IMG/VR virus record: IMGVR_UViG_3300028007_000001
Location: 17,347-81,346 of that record
Direction: 5' to 3' (one strand)
DNA length: 64,000 bases
Source of the DNA: a virus
Positions within the stretch are counted from its first letter, which is position 1; each line of letters begins with the position of its first letter. Shown piece by piece: positions 30,469 to 39,900 of this stretch. The notes beneath the pieces were generated by a model. It saw only the letters and a program-made list of their open reading frames with translations. It was not told the origin of the DNA and made no database searches. The position numbers were made by a program, and so were the translations under genes.

Positions 30469-32591
30469 TGGCACTCCTTGACTGGATCACGTGTGATCTG
30501 GAATCGACCGCTGAGTTCGACTCCACCCAGACATCGAGCAACGGGTCAATCTCCTTCACCACGTCTGATCTGTTTGCCGGGTACGCAGCCTTGCGGCTGA
30601 TCGGAGGCGGCGTTTCTCCGACCACCCAGGCCGTGATGAACTTCGCATCCGCCAGAACCGCACTCACGGTTCGGTTCTTCGTGGACGTTTCTGCAAGGTT
30701 TGGGATTGGTGGCGGCGGGGCGCACGATATCTTCTCCATCAACATCGACATCGGCGGATCTGCGGTTCTGGTTCGTCACGACTCGGACGCAGCGGACTGC
30801 TCTTTCTTCCTGGTTGACGGAAGCGGTACGAACTTCGGCTCCGTTCTCTCGTTCGCAGAGTTTGGCGCTGCTGCTCAGCGTTGGTTCTGCGTCGAAGTGA
30901 GCCTCGATGACACAGGAGGGTTGAACAAGTATCGGCTCAGAGTTTGGAAACTCGACCTCGACGGCTCTGGCACCCTCAAGGAAACCGAAGGAACATCTGC
31001 AAACGTTGCACAAGACTGGGTATCGGCTGGCCCCTACTACCAAGCCTCCCTCCCTGTTCGGTACCAGCACATCATCCTCGATGGCAACTACGGCGCTGAT
31101 CTAGGACCGCACTTGATGCTCCAGTGGGCACCGCCTGTCGCTGACATCACGACTGAGTGGGCTACGAACCCCGGTGGACAGCCCAACCATTACGGATTGC
31201 TGGACGAGCGGGTTCGGAATGATGCCGACTCGATCAACACGACCACCAACAACGCTTGGGAGCGGTACGAGGTACAAGATCCGAGCCTTCCAAACGGAAA
31301 GAATGTGAAGGCCATCTCTCTCGGGTGTGTCCACCAGGGCGGCGGGGCGCTCCATGACGAGCAGATTCACGGATACATCCTCGATCCTGCCAATGCGACG
31401 GTGGCGACTGCCTTCGTACGGCCTTCGGTGACAGTCAGGAACACGTCACGTGCTCTTGTGCGTCACATTGCAGACATTCCGAAGGCGACAGCCCAGGGAT
31501 ACCGGATGGGGTTCCGTCACCAGACGGTCGGTGGTGGTGGTGACATCAACAACATCTACCAAGCCTGGTTCGTCTACGTCATGGATACATCCGTCTCGTC
31601 CGTCGATACGGCCACTGGGGACGAAGACGTATCTGAGCACGGATCAATCGGTATTGATTCAGCGCAAGGGGCAGAGGACGCATTCCCTGATCGGATCCCT
31701 GTGCCCGACTCTGCACTGGGGTTTGAGACTCCCGAGATCAACTTCTACAAGGAGGGGGAGGATGCGGCAGGAGCCGAAGAGTCGATCTCGGTCGAGAGGG
31801 TCGACAACGATTCCGCTTCGGGAGAAGAGGTTCCTGAGTACCGTCTTGCTCGGGCTGGAGACGATGCGGCCGGTGGAGAAGACACTGCTGCTGTGCATCG
31901 TGTCGCATTCCCTGACGTTGCGGTCGGAGAGGGAGAGCAGGCAGAGGTCAACAGAGAGGGCGTTGATCAGGCATCCGGTGAGTCCTCTCTCAACTCGCTC
32001 AGCCGGATCGTTTCGGATTCTGCCGAGGGCGAGGAAGTGCCCGAGACGAGGTTGAGTCGAGACGGAGACGACGCCTCCGGTGGAGAAGAGGCCGCTGCCC
32101 TTGCCAGGTCTGAGATGGATTCGTCAGTCGGGGTTGACGAAGCAGCCCTACATGAGCGCACTGCCGAGGACGATGCAGTTGGGTCGGGCGACTACGAACT
32201 GACCCAGCAGGCACTCGACACTGCCACTGGTGCTGAGATCAGGGGAGAATCCGAAAGAATCGTGGAGGATTCAGCCCTAGGCCATGAGTATCAAATGGTG
32301 CTCGACGCCAGGGATTACCTCTTCACCAGGCAGGCTACGACTCGACTCCTGGCGGGGGCGTCTTCCGTCACTGCCTCTTCTGATCACGTTGGCAGTGCGT
32401 CATCAACTCTGGTTGTTGGAGCACTGCCAAGATTCCGAAAGAAGTCTACGGACAGGTCTCTGGAGGGAGAAGGCCGAGTGCTCTCTGGGGAATCGTCGGG
32501 GACTGTGAAGAAGGGTTCCAAAGCCAAGATCCAGCACGCCAGAGTCGGCATGAAGTTGCTCAAGGACTCTGCCGACGCTCAGGAAGTCTGA
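30468..32591 (+). CDS. large virion protein with Dx-A-x-G-E repeats
   Basis: 707 residues. The first 380 form two beta-rich domains resembling LamG/jelly-roll folds (YAALRLIGGGVSPTTQAVMN; HGYILDPANATVATAFVRPS). Residues about 385-620 contain eight to ten degenerate 20-25-residue repeats with a D-S-A-x-G-E-E type core (DSAQGAED, DDAAGGED, DSAEGEE). The C-terminus is basic. The repeat block is strongly acidic and might be a flexible or calcium-binding spacer. Position fits a head fibre or receptor-contact protein. Confidence 0.65.
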   Translation: MALLDWITCDLESTAEFDSTQTSSNGSISFTTSDLFAGYAALRLIGGGVSPTTQAVMNFASARTALTVRFFVDVSARFGIGGGGAHDIFSINIDIGGSAVLVRHDSDAADCSFFLVDGSGTNFGSVLSFAEFGAAAQRWFCVEVSLDDTGGLNKYRLRVWKLDLDGSGTLKETEGTSANVAQDWVSAGPYYQASLPVRYQHIILDGNYGADLGPHLMLQWAPPVADITTEWATNPGGQPNHYGLLDERVRNDADSINTTTNNAWERYEVQDPSLPNGKNVKAISLGCVHQGGGALHDEQIHGYILDPANATVATAFVRPSVTVRNTSRALVRHIADIPKATAQGYRMGFRHQTVGGGGDINNIYQAWFVYVMDTSVSSVDTATGDEDVSEHGSIGIDSAQGAEDAFPDRIPVPDSALGFETPEINFYKEGEDAAGAEESISVERVDNDSASGEEVPEYRLARAGDDAAGGEDTAAVHRVAFPDVAVGEGEQAEVNREGVDQASGESSLNSLSRIVSDSAEGEEVPETRLSRDGDDASGGEEAAALARSEMDSSVGVDEAALHERTAEDDAVGSGDYELTQQALDTATGAEIRGESERIVEDSALGHEYQMVLDARDYLFTRQATTRLLAGASSVTASSDHVGSASSTLVVGALPRFRKKSTDRSLEGEGRVLSGESSGTVKKGSKAKIQHARVGMKLLKDSADAQEV

Positions 32592-32600
32592 GGTACCCTC

Positions 32601-32620
32601 TACATAGGTACGTACTAGGG
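32601..32620 (+). promoter_or_regulatory. TACGTA motif upstream of connector genes
   Basis: TACATAGGTACGTACTAGGG directly upstream of the connector gene start; same family as 29116 and 22677. Confidence 0.4.
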
Positions 32621-32627
32621 AGACGAG

Positions 32628-33413
32628 ATGCCGCAGGACGACGTTCTGATCGTGAGGATGGAGGACACCCTCCCGATCCTCACCCTCCAACTCTTGGACG
32701 AGAGCGGTGCTGCCGTCTCTCTTGACAGTGGAACAGATGCCGCTCAACTGAAGGTTCAGTTGTCAGGAGCCGACCCCGACGATCCTCTGGTTGTCGATGC
32801 CGCCATGACCATCACGGACGGCGCTCAGGGCATCGTGACTTACCAGTGGGACTCGGCAGACACCGACACGAAGGGCGTCTACGACTTTTGGGTCGTTGTC
32901 ACCTTCGGAGACGGAACGATCCAGAGTTTCCCCCAAGGCGGAACCTTTACCCTTGTGGTTGAAGACGGAACGGTCATGTCAACCGACGTGATGCGTCTTC
33001 GTGCGAAGGCCGGGGACCGCTACGCAGACGTAGAGGTTCCGTTCTTCACCAACTACGAACTCCAGGCGATCTTGGATGAAGTGGGCGGTGATCTCGATCG
33101 AGCCGCCTACGAGTGCTGGTCGATCAAGACTGCCGCCTACTCGGAGTTCTACGACATCGAAGAGTCGGGGTCGGGCAGAAGGATTTCGCAAAAGTTCCGT
33201 CAGGCTCGGGAGATGCTCAGTGTCTACGAGAAGAAGGCATGGGATCGAGTCGCTGCTACGAGGGTTGTGGGCGTTCCTATGTCTCTTGACGAGTCGGGAG
33301 ACGATCCTCTCGACGGTGGATACATCTCACTTCCACGTGCGAGCGACTACATCCGGAGATACCCGCTCTACCGAATGAGGGCGATCTACGGCGGGGTGGT
33401 GCAGCAGACGTGA
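32628..33413 (+). CDS. BppU-like domain fused to head-tail connector
   Basis: 261 residues. Residues about 5-115 (DTLPILTLQLLDESGAAVSL at the start) look like the immunoglobulin-like BppU N-terminal domain. From about 125 the protein becomes helical (MRLRAKAGDRYADVEVPFFT, then DEVGGDLDRAAYECWSIKTA), the pattern of gp6-like head-tail adaptor proteins. A fusion of these two modules is unusual. Next in order are the stopper, HK97-gp10-like and tail-terminator genes. Confidence 0.68.
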   Translation: MPQDDVLIVRMEDTLPILTLQLLDESGAAVSLDSGTDAAQLKVQLSGADPDDPLVVDAAMTITDGAQGIVTYQWDSADTDTKGVYDFWVVVTFGDGTIQSFPQGGTFTLVVEDGTVMSTDVMRLRAKAGDRYADVEVPFFTNYELQAILDEVGGDLDRAAYECWSIKTAAYSEFYDIEESGSGRRISQKFRQAREMLSVYEKKAWDRVAATRVVGVPMSLDESGDDPLDGGYISLPRASDYIRRYPLYRMRAIYGGVVQQT

Positions 33414-33781
33414 ACAAGCAAATGCTCCGTGCTCTCCAGCAGGGCACGTCGACTCTGATCAACCAAGAGTCCGTCGACATCCAACTCACTCGTCAGCCTG
33501 CTTGGGAGCAGACCGAAGCGGGGGGCGTTCGGCGTTCTTCTGGCGCCGCAGACATCCTCGATTCCCAAAGTTTCTTCTTTGGGGAGGTCCGGTCTGACGC
33601 TGTTGAAGTACGAAGCGACCGTGGAGAGGCTGTTGTTCTTCGGCACGTCTTGATCGGTCCTGCCGACGCAGACGTGGAAGAAGGAGACTCCTTCTCGGTC
33701 GGAGGACGTTCGTTCAAGGTCGAATACATCAACCCGAACCGGGAGTACCAGACCAAGGCGTACGTGTCGGAGCGTGTGTGA
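33410..33781 (+). CDS. head closure (stopper) protein
   Basis: 123 residues from GTG 33410. Beta-rich with GEAVVLRHVLIGPADADVEE and GDSFSVGGRSFKVEYINPNR, typical of SPP1 gp16-like closure proteins. Gene order (connector, stopper, gp10-like, terminator) supports this. Confidence 0.68.
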   Translation: MNKQMLRALQQGTSTLINQESVDIQLTRQPAWEQTEAGGVRRSSGAADILDSQSFFFGEVRSDAVEVRSDRGEAVVLRHVLIGPADADVEEGDSFSVGGRSFKVEYINPNREYQTKAYVSERV

Positions 33782-34365
33782 TGCCTGCTGGTAGCGGATT
33801 CCGTGCAACTTCATCGGCCATCAACAAGGGAGCACGCATCCCTGGCGTGACCGGCCGGAAGCCTCCTGGAAATGGAAATCTTGGGTTTCGCAACTTCAAC
33901 ACCCGAGTTCCATTTATGAGCGGGTCTGGGGGAGTGACGGGCGCTTCCTTCTTTCGTGAGTCTCACCGCCAGATCATGCGAGACCGAAGAGGAAGGTTTG
34001 CTGGCGGGTGGGGCTTCGCATGGCAGGGGTTTGAGGCCACTCACGACGAGATCCATTCTCTCGGACTCAACCTGACCAGTGCGGGGAACCTCAAGGGCGC
34101 CGTCGAGCAACTTGCGAAGGACATGCTGGACTACGCCCAGCAGAACGCTCCGTGGCAGGACCGAACCGGGCTGGCCCGAGAGAGCCTTCAGTCCCGAGTC
34201 GTGTGGCACGACGAGACTTCTTTCTCAATCTTTCTGGGTCACGGTTCGGAGGTCTACTACGGCGTGTGGCTTGAGGTCCGGTGGGGAGGCAGGTACGCCA
34301 TCCTTCTTCCGACTCTTCTTCACTTCGCACCCCAGTTCCGATCCCGCATTGCGGGCGTTGTGTAG
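33781..34365 (+). CDS. HK97 gp10-like neck protein
   Basis: 194 residues. A Gly/Arg/Asn-rich N-terminal extension (about 1-70) precedes the gp10-like domain: LAKDMLDYAQQNAPWQDRTG (about 118-137) and VYYGVWLEVRWGGRYAIL (about 158-175). These are hallmark segments of the HK97 gp10 head-tail joining family. Confidence 0.75.
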   Translation: MPAGSGFRATSSAINKGARIPGVTGRKPPGNGNLGFRNFNTRVPFMSGSGGVTGASFFRESHRQIMRDRRGRFAGGWGFAWQGFEATHDEIHSLGLNLTSAGNLKGAVEQLAKDMLDYAQQNAPWQDRTGLARESLQSRVVWHDETSFSIFLGHGSEVYYGVWLEVRWGGRYAILLPTLLHFAPQFRSRIAGVV

Positions 34366-34373
34366 GAGACGAG

Positions 34374-34787
34374 ATGGAAAAGGTTCTGGTTCCAGCCATC
34401 AAGGCAGATCCCGACATCTCTGGTCTGGTCGCTGATCGTGTGTTCGCCCCAACCGCTTTGGGGGTTGGAAACATTCCTGCCGACCCTCAGAAGCCATATC
34501 TGACGTGGAACGAGATGCCTTCAGATCGGGTGGCGTCTGTTCGGGAGACCTCTCGGGCCACTCTTCGTCAGTACCAGTTCTTCGTCTACGACGAGGCTGG
34601 CGACACGTTGCGTGTCAACGAGATCCTGTCCCATCTCCGGAGAGTCGTTGAGGATCTTGCGCCCTACAACCAGGACGGAATCCGAATCAGCGAAGCCACC
34701 TGGCTTGGAGAGTCGCAGGTTTACAGCGACGACGAGATGGGCGCCGTGGTCAGGTACGGACTTGCTCAGTTCATGGTGAACGGGTAA
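34374..34787 (+). CDS. tail terminator protein
   Basis: 137 residues. DPDISGLVADRVFAPTA and LRQYQFFVYDEAGDTLRVNE fit the DUF3168/gpU-type tail completion fold, which caps the tail tube. ATG after GGAGACGAG; placed directly before the tail tube genes. Confidence 0.72.
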   Translation: MEKVLVPAIKADPDISGLVADRVFAPTALGVGNIPADPQKPYLTWNEMPSDRVASVRETSRATLRQYQFFVYDEAGDTLRVNEILSHLRRVVEDLAPYNQDGIRISEATWLGESQVYSDDEMGAVVRYGLAQFMVNG

Positions 34788-34867
34788 TCCGATTCCCACC
34801 CTACATACGTACGCACAGGTACCATAGTGATGTAGGTGATCACCTGACCGCACAGGAGGAAAATTCC

Positions 34868-35329
34868 GTGGCGCAGCAGACGACTGCCATCAAGTTCATG
34901 GGTCGTGTCGACCGCAGGGTCATCCCTGCCGGTGAGGACTGGGGCGGTCGTCTCCAGGATCCTCTGAGTCGTGATCTCGTCTGGGACAAGTCCAACAACT
35001 GGATCCTGGATGTTTCCGATCTTCCCGCAGAGGTCGTTGCTCTCGTCCTCGCAGAGCCAAACATGCGGGACGTGACCGGCCAGCGGATGGTTCCGCCGAA
35101 CGACTACCAGAAGGCGTACCTCCGGATGAAGGACGTGGAGATCCCGGCCTCTCCGTCCGACGAGGGCGCTCCGAGTGAGAACCCCGGCGAGCGTCCTCTT
35201 GAGGGCGGTGTCGAGGCGTCCTCGTCCGATCCTTCTTCGTCCGAGTCGACCCCGGAAGACAAGGCGGCTGCTGAGCCGACTGGGGAGGCCAAGACGGAGG
35301 GGAGCGACCGCAAGAGCCGTCGTTCGTGA
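34868..35329 (+). CDS. hypothetical tail-region protein
   Basis: 153 residues from a GTG after AGGAGG. The first 90 residues form a compact domain (KFMGRVDRRVIPAGEDWGG); the last 60 are Ser/Glu/Pro-rich and disordered. Unknown. The TACGTAC motif ACATACGTACGCAC lies about 60 bp upstream (from 34803). Confidence 0.62.
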   Translation: MAQQTTAIKFMGRVDRRVIPAGEDWGGRLQDPLSRDLVWDKSNNWILDVSDLPAEVVALVLAEPNMRDVTGQRMVPPNDYQKAYLRMKDVEIPASPSDEGAPSENPGERPLEGGVEASSSDPSSSESTPEDKAAAEPTGEAKTEGSDRKSRRS

Positions 35330-35541
35330 AGTTCCGATGCCCGTCTCGCATCCACGGAATCGTCGTGGAGAAAGGTCGCATGGAAGTGAAGTGCGGCTCC
35401 AAGCGATGCGGGGCGGGTAGCGGGATCGTCGTCCTGCACTACTTCAGCACCACCACCGGGGAGTTGTTGGAAACAAGAAAGTTTGCTGATCCGGCCAAGT
35501 CGGTCGGCAGCAAATCCAAATCACAGGAGGTAAAGGCATAA
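35326..35541 (+). CDS. small zinc-binding protein, Com-like
   Basis: 71 residues from a GTG. Cys near residue 5 and CGSKRCG (about 24-30) with a beta-rich core (IVVLHYFSTTTGEL) recall zinc-finger proteins of the Com type. Sits between tail genes, coupled to both neighbours. Role unknown. Confidence 0.58.
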   Translation: MKFRCPSRIHGIVVEKGRMEVKCGSKRCGAGSGIVVLHYFSTTTGELLETRKFADPAKSVGSKSKSQEVKA

Positions 35542-36077
35542 TGCCTCTCGACACTCCGCTTCCCTTCGGATTGCGGGACGTGAAGGTTCGTCCGTACGGC
35601 TCGGCTCAGTCCGAGAACGTCGACCTGCCGAACGCCCGCACGTTCACGTTCTCGGAGTCGGAAGACTTCGAAGAACTGCGAGGCGACGACGGTGTTGCGG
35701 CGGTCCACGGCAACGGTCCCACGGTTGACTGGGAACTGGAAGCCGGTGGTGTGCCGCTCGACGCCATCAAGACGATGTTCGGTGGAACTCTCACCGAGAC
35801 GGGTGTGACCCCGAACATCAAGATCACCTTCCAGAAGGCGGCGACGGACCAGCGTCCGTACTTCACCGTCGAGGGGCAGGCGATCTCCGACAGCGGCGGC
35901 GACTTCCACGTCACCCTCTTCCGCTGCCGGGCCACCGGGGAACTGTCTGGCGAGATGTCGGACGGCGCCTTCTGGCTCACCGGGGCGAGTGGTACGGCCC
36001 TCCGTGACGCCGACAACAACGATCTCGTCTACGAGTTCGTCCAGAACGAGAGCGAGACCGACATCGTGACCGTGTAG
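35541..36077 (+). CDS. major tail tube protein
   Basis: 178 residues, ATG after AGGAGG. All-beta, with acidic loops and hydrophobic strands (TVDWELEAGGVPLDAIKTMF; YFTVEGQAISDSGGDFHVTL), the usual size for a siphovirus tail tube subunit. The following gene pair with frameshift and the tape measure gene confirm position. Confidence 0.8.
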   Translation: MPLDTPLPFGLRDVKVRPYGSAQSENVDLPNARTFTFSESEDFEELRGDDGVAAVHGNGPTVDWELEAGGVPLDAIKTMFGGTLTETGVTPNIKITFQKAATDQRPYFTVEGQAISDSGGDFHVTLFRCRATGELSGEMSDGAFWLTGASGTALRDADNNDLVYEFVQNESETDIVTV

Positions 36078-36123
36078 TTCTTTCGGAACTACGCACAACC
36101 AAACCGAGAAGGAGAGCACGCAG

Positions 36124-36714
36124 ATGCCGGACTCGGAAGAAACCCAGATCGGACAACTGAGGCAAGAGTCGGAGCCGAAGCCCACTTCCGCTGCGGAGTG
36201 GAACAAGGGCCGAACCTACGGTGGGGAAGGTTTCGTGATCGAACTCCCCTCGGGCAACTTCGCCCGAGTGCGGCGTTCGCTCGACCTTCCTTCTCTTCTG
36301 CGTTCGGGAAAGATTCCGAATCCCCTGGGCGATGCCATCGGAGAGATGATGGTTCAGGGGAAGGAGGGTCTTCCCGACACGGAGTTCGATCGCACGATGC
36401 TGCTCCAGTTGATGGATCTTCTGGATCAGACGGCCTGCTCGATGATGGTCGAGCCTCGGGTCTCGATGCCTTCCGTTCGTCTCAACGAAGAGAGCGACGA
36501 GGCGTACTTCAAGAGGATCGAGGAATGGGAACCCGAAGAGGGCACCATCTCGATCTTCGACCTTGCGCTTGAGGACAAGTTGTTCCTCTTCTACGTCGGC
36601 CAGGGGGCGGCTGCCGACCTGGAACGGTTTCGTGAAGAATCGCAAACTTTCCTGGGCGGTGTACCAGCAGGCGAAGACGTGGGGGCAGAGGCCGAGTCAA
36701 CTCCTGGGGATTGA
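36124..36714 (+). CDS. tail assembly chaperone (short product)
   Basis: 196 residues. GFVIELPSGNFARVRRSLDL and FDRTMLLQLMDLLDQTACSM fit the gpG-type chaperone. It ends at 36714 in the zero frame; an overlapping frame supplies the longer product. Chaperones coat the tape measure protein during tail assembly. Confidence 0.8.
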   Translation: MPDSEETQIGQLRQESEPKPTSAAEWNKGRTYGGEGFVIELPSGNFARVRRSLDLPSLLRSGKIPNPLGDAIGEMMVQGKEGLPDTEFDRTMLLQLMDLLDQTACSMMVEPRVSMPSVRLNEESDEAYFKRIEEWEPEEGTISIFDLALEDKLFLFYVGQGAAADLERFREESQTFLGGVPAGEDVGAEAESTPGD

Positions 36715-36937
36715 TGACCCCTACACGGCTTTCTGCGTCGATGAAGCCGTGTGGATGTGGGGCAACCACGTCGAGTCAGAACTGAACAAGGCAACAGACG
36801 GAGCCAAGAACAAAGACCAAGCGAGATCGAGACTCGTAGCGGCTACTCGACGCCTGTTCACCGAGGAAGGCGAAGAGGGCGAGAAGAAAGGTTCCTTCAG
36901 AGATCCAGCCCTTATGCTCGGTGGAGGTAAGAAGTAG
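36124..36937 (+). CDS. tail assembly chaperone (frameshifted long product)
   Basis: The downstream frame (open through 36937, ending ALMLGGGKK) has no start of its own near the overlap and contains the sequence WAVYQQAKTWGQRPSQLLGI, typical of the gpT part. Relative to the upstream frame it requires a +1 or -2 shift, not the common -1. The overlap contains GGGGGCGG (36603-36610), similar to the -2 slippery site I recall for phage Mu. Exact fusion point not determined. Confidence 0.7.
36603..36610 (+). other. candidate -2 frameshift site GGGGGCGG
   Basis: Read as CAG-GGG-GCG-GCT in the chaperone frame. Slipping back two bases places the ribosome in the frame of the long product. It is the only G-run of five in the overlap before the zero-frame stop other than GTGGGGGCA near 36681. 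Confidence 0.5.
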
Positions 36938-39900
36938 TTGCCTGGGAACAGCACTGACAGACACAACCCTGGGATCCACATCGAAGCGACGGGCCGTACC
37001 GCTGGTGCGGTGCGTGCCCTCGCTCGATTGGAGCAGGCTGCTGCTCAGTCGTGGTGGGGTCTCCACAACCTGGGCCTCGCATTCGCAGCCCTTCCTGCCG
37101 CCGTAGGCGCCGGTACTGCTGCTGCCGTGAAATGGGCAGCGGAGTGGGAGAAGGGCATGAAGGGGGTCGCTCGGGCGGCTGACCTTCAGGGGAAGGCTCT
37201 GGACGACCTGGAGAACTCCCTCAAGAGCATTGCTCGGATCAAGCCGATCTCACCGGGCGAGATCCTTGGCGTTGCTCAGTTGGCAGGGCAGTTGGGCGTA
37301 GAGGGTGAGAGGGCCATCTCTCGCTTCACCAGTGTCGTCACTGACCTTGTGGCGATTTCGGAAGACCTGACCTTCGATCAGGCGGGGCGATCTATCGCTC
37401 GTATCGCCGCTTCTGCCGAGGTAGGAGCGGAAGGTTTCGACAACATCGCTTCTGCCATTGCCAAGGCCGGTATCGCAACTGCTGCATCGGAAGGCGAGAT
37501 CTCCAAACTCGCTACCGACCTGGCCGGTATCGGTGCAACTTTCGGATTCTCGGCAGACAAGATCATCGGTTGGGCAGCCGCTCTGCGTTCTGCGGGTGTT
37601 CCGGCAGAGCGTGCTCGTACGGCAGTGCTCAAGACTGCCTTCGACATCTCCACCGCTGTCGGTGAGGCTGGAGACGAGATCGAACTGTTCGCTGAAGTCG
37701 CCGGTATGTCCGTGTCGAAGTTTTCGGATTTGTTCCGGAGGGATGCCAGCGCCGCCATGACCCAGTTCGTTGTTGGGCTGGGAGACTTGCAGGACAGCGC
37801 ATCTGGCGCTGAGCAGGTTCTTGCTCAACTCGGCATCACTGAGGCACGTCAGTCTCAGACCCTTTTGCAGTTGGCGACCATGCAGGCTCAGAGCGCCAAC
37901 TCCAACGCCCAACTCACGTCGATCCTGGAGATGACAAACCAGGCGTACGTCGAAGGTCTGTTCCTTGGCGAGCAGACCGCCACGATGTACGGAACGCTTT
38001 CGGCTCGACTGCAAATGTTCCGAAACTTGGTGCATGAGGCGGGAGTGAGTTTCGGCCAAGCCTTCCTTCCTGCTCTGAAGCAGGCCGTCGAGTGGGCGTC
38101 GAGGTTCGTTCTCGGAATCATCAACCTCCCAGGACCGATGAAGTTGGTCATCGCCGCTCTGGGTGGCCTGGTGACGGTGTTCAGCGCCGCATTGGCAATC
38201 GTCACCCTCTTCGGCCCGAGAGTCGCCATTGCTACGGGAGCCTTGCTTCACCTGATCGGTGTGATGGGCGGCAGCGCCGCATCGGCCGAGAAGTTGAAGT
38301 CCAAGATGCACGAACTCGGGTTCTCGTTCGGAAAGGTTGACACCGAGGTTCGTCAGTCTGTTGGCGGAATGATGATGGCTCAGTCTCAGGCTGAGCAGAT
38401 CCAACATGCGCTACTTCGGCTCGCCAACGCCATCGACCGGGTGAGCAACAGTTTCGCAAACCTTACTCTTCGGGTTCGTACTGCATCTGCTGCGATGGGA
38501 GAGAAGATTCGTTCTGCTCTCGGCCTTGCACGTGCAGAGGACATCGTGGAGAAGGAAGTCAACGATGTCACCATTGCCATGCATCGTCAGCAGTCGGCTT
38601 CTGTGTCGTCCGGCACTGCTATCTCTGGTGCTGGTGCTGCCGCCGCTGGAGCCACATCTCTCTTTGCTCGATTCCGGGGCATCGTGGCGGGACTCGGAAA
38701 GACGTTCCTGTTCCTCCTTCCTCTCTTGCTTGCCTTCCAGCAGATCTGGAGCCGGGGAGGCGGCGAGCAGAAGCGAATCGAAGCCCAGCAGAAGTTGGGC
38801 GATACGACGAAGCAACTAGCGGCGTACCTAGCCAGAAGCAACGACCTGTCTCGGGAGCAGGCTCGTCTGTTCCTTCAGGGCAAGGTTAGGACGGAAGAAC
38901 TTTCCGAAAGCATGAAGAAGTACGGAGAGTTCTCTGGTAGCGCCGCCAAGAACATCCAGGCTGCTGCTGAGGCATTCGGTGTGAGCGCAGGCGCTCTCGC
39001 TAGCGCCGTGTTCGCTGACGCTCAGGCTGAGTTGGAAGCCATCGGAATTGGGTCAGAACGTGCCGCTCGGGGAACGATCGACCTGGGTGACTCGGCCGAA
39101 GAGACTGCACGGAAGGTTCGTGCTGAGAGAGATGCACTCCGTGAGTTGGCAAACCTTCTGGAGCAGATTGCTCAGGCCCACATCGACATCGTTGAGGCCG
39201 AGATCCGGCAGAGAGAAGCCGCTCTTGCCGTCGCTCAGGCGCAAGAGCGTTACAACGAGGCTCTGGCCGCAACGAAGGACCGCACCGAGGCCATCCGACG
39301 TGCAGAGCATGATCTTCAGCAGGCTCAGATGGCTCGGGAGCAGTCCATCCTTCGTTTGCAGGAGGCGCAGTATCAACTCTCGATCGCTCGCACTCTCGCA
39401 ACCGAGAGGGTTGCCGAGGCAGAGGATGCTCTGGCCGACTCTCAAGACAGGCTCCTTCGTTCGCAGCAGAATGTTTTGGATATCGAGCAGGAGATCGCTG
39501 AACTCCGTGCTGGCCCTACGATGGAAGAGATTCTTCGGGCCACCAATAAACTGCGTGACGCTCAACTCAGCCTTGTCCGGTCGACTCAAAGCGTTTCCGA
39601 TGCTCAGTGGTTGCTGAATCACCTTCGACAAGAGGGTGCGGGCGCCCGAGACATTCGTGAAGCCGAGATGAAGTTGGAAGAGGCTCGGCTTTCAGTTTCG
39701 GATTCTCAACTCGACTTGATCGAAAGCGAGAGGGAACTCGCAGAACTCCGTGACGAGACTCTTCGCCAGCAGAGGATCAACGAACTGGAGCGAGAACTCG
39801 CTGCTGCTCGTCGTGATGTGGACGAAGCCACCAGGGCGATCGCTAAGGCAGAGCGGGAACTCCAAATTGCTCGGGACCGTTTGAAGAATGATTCCGATTA

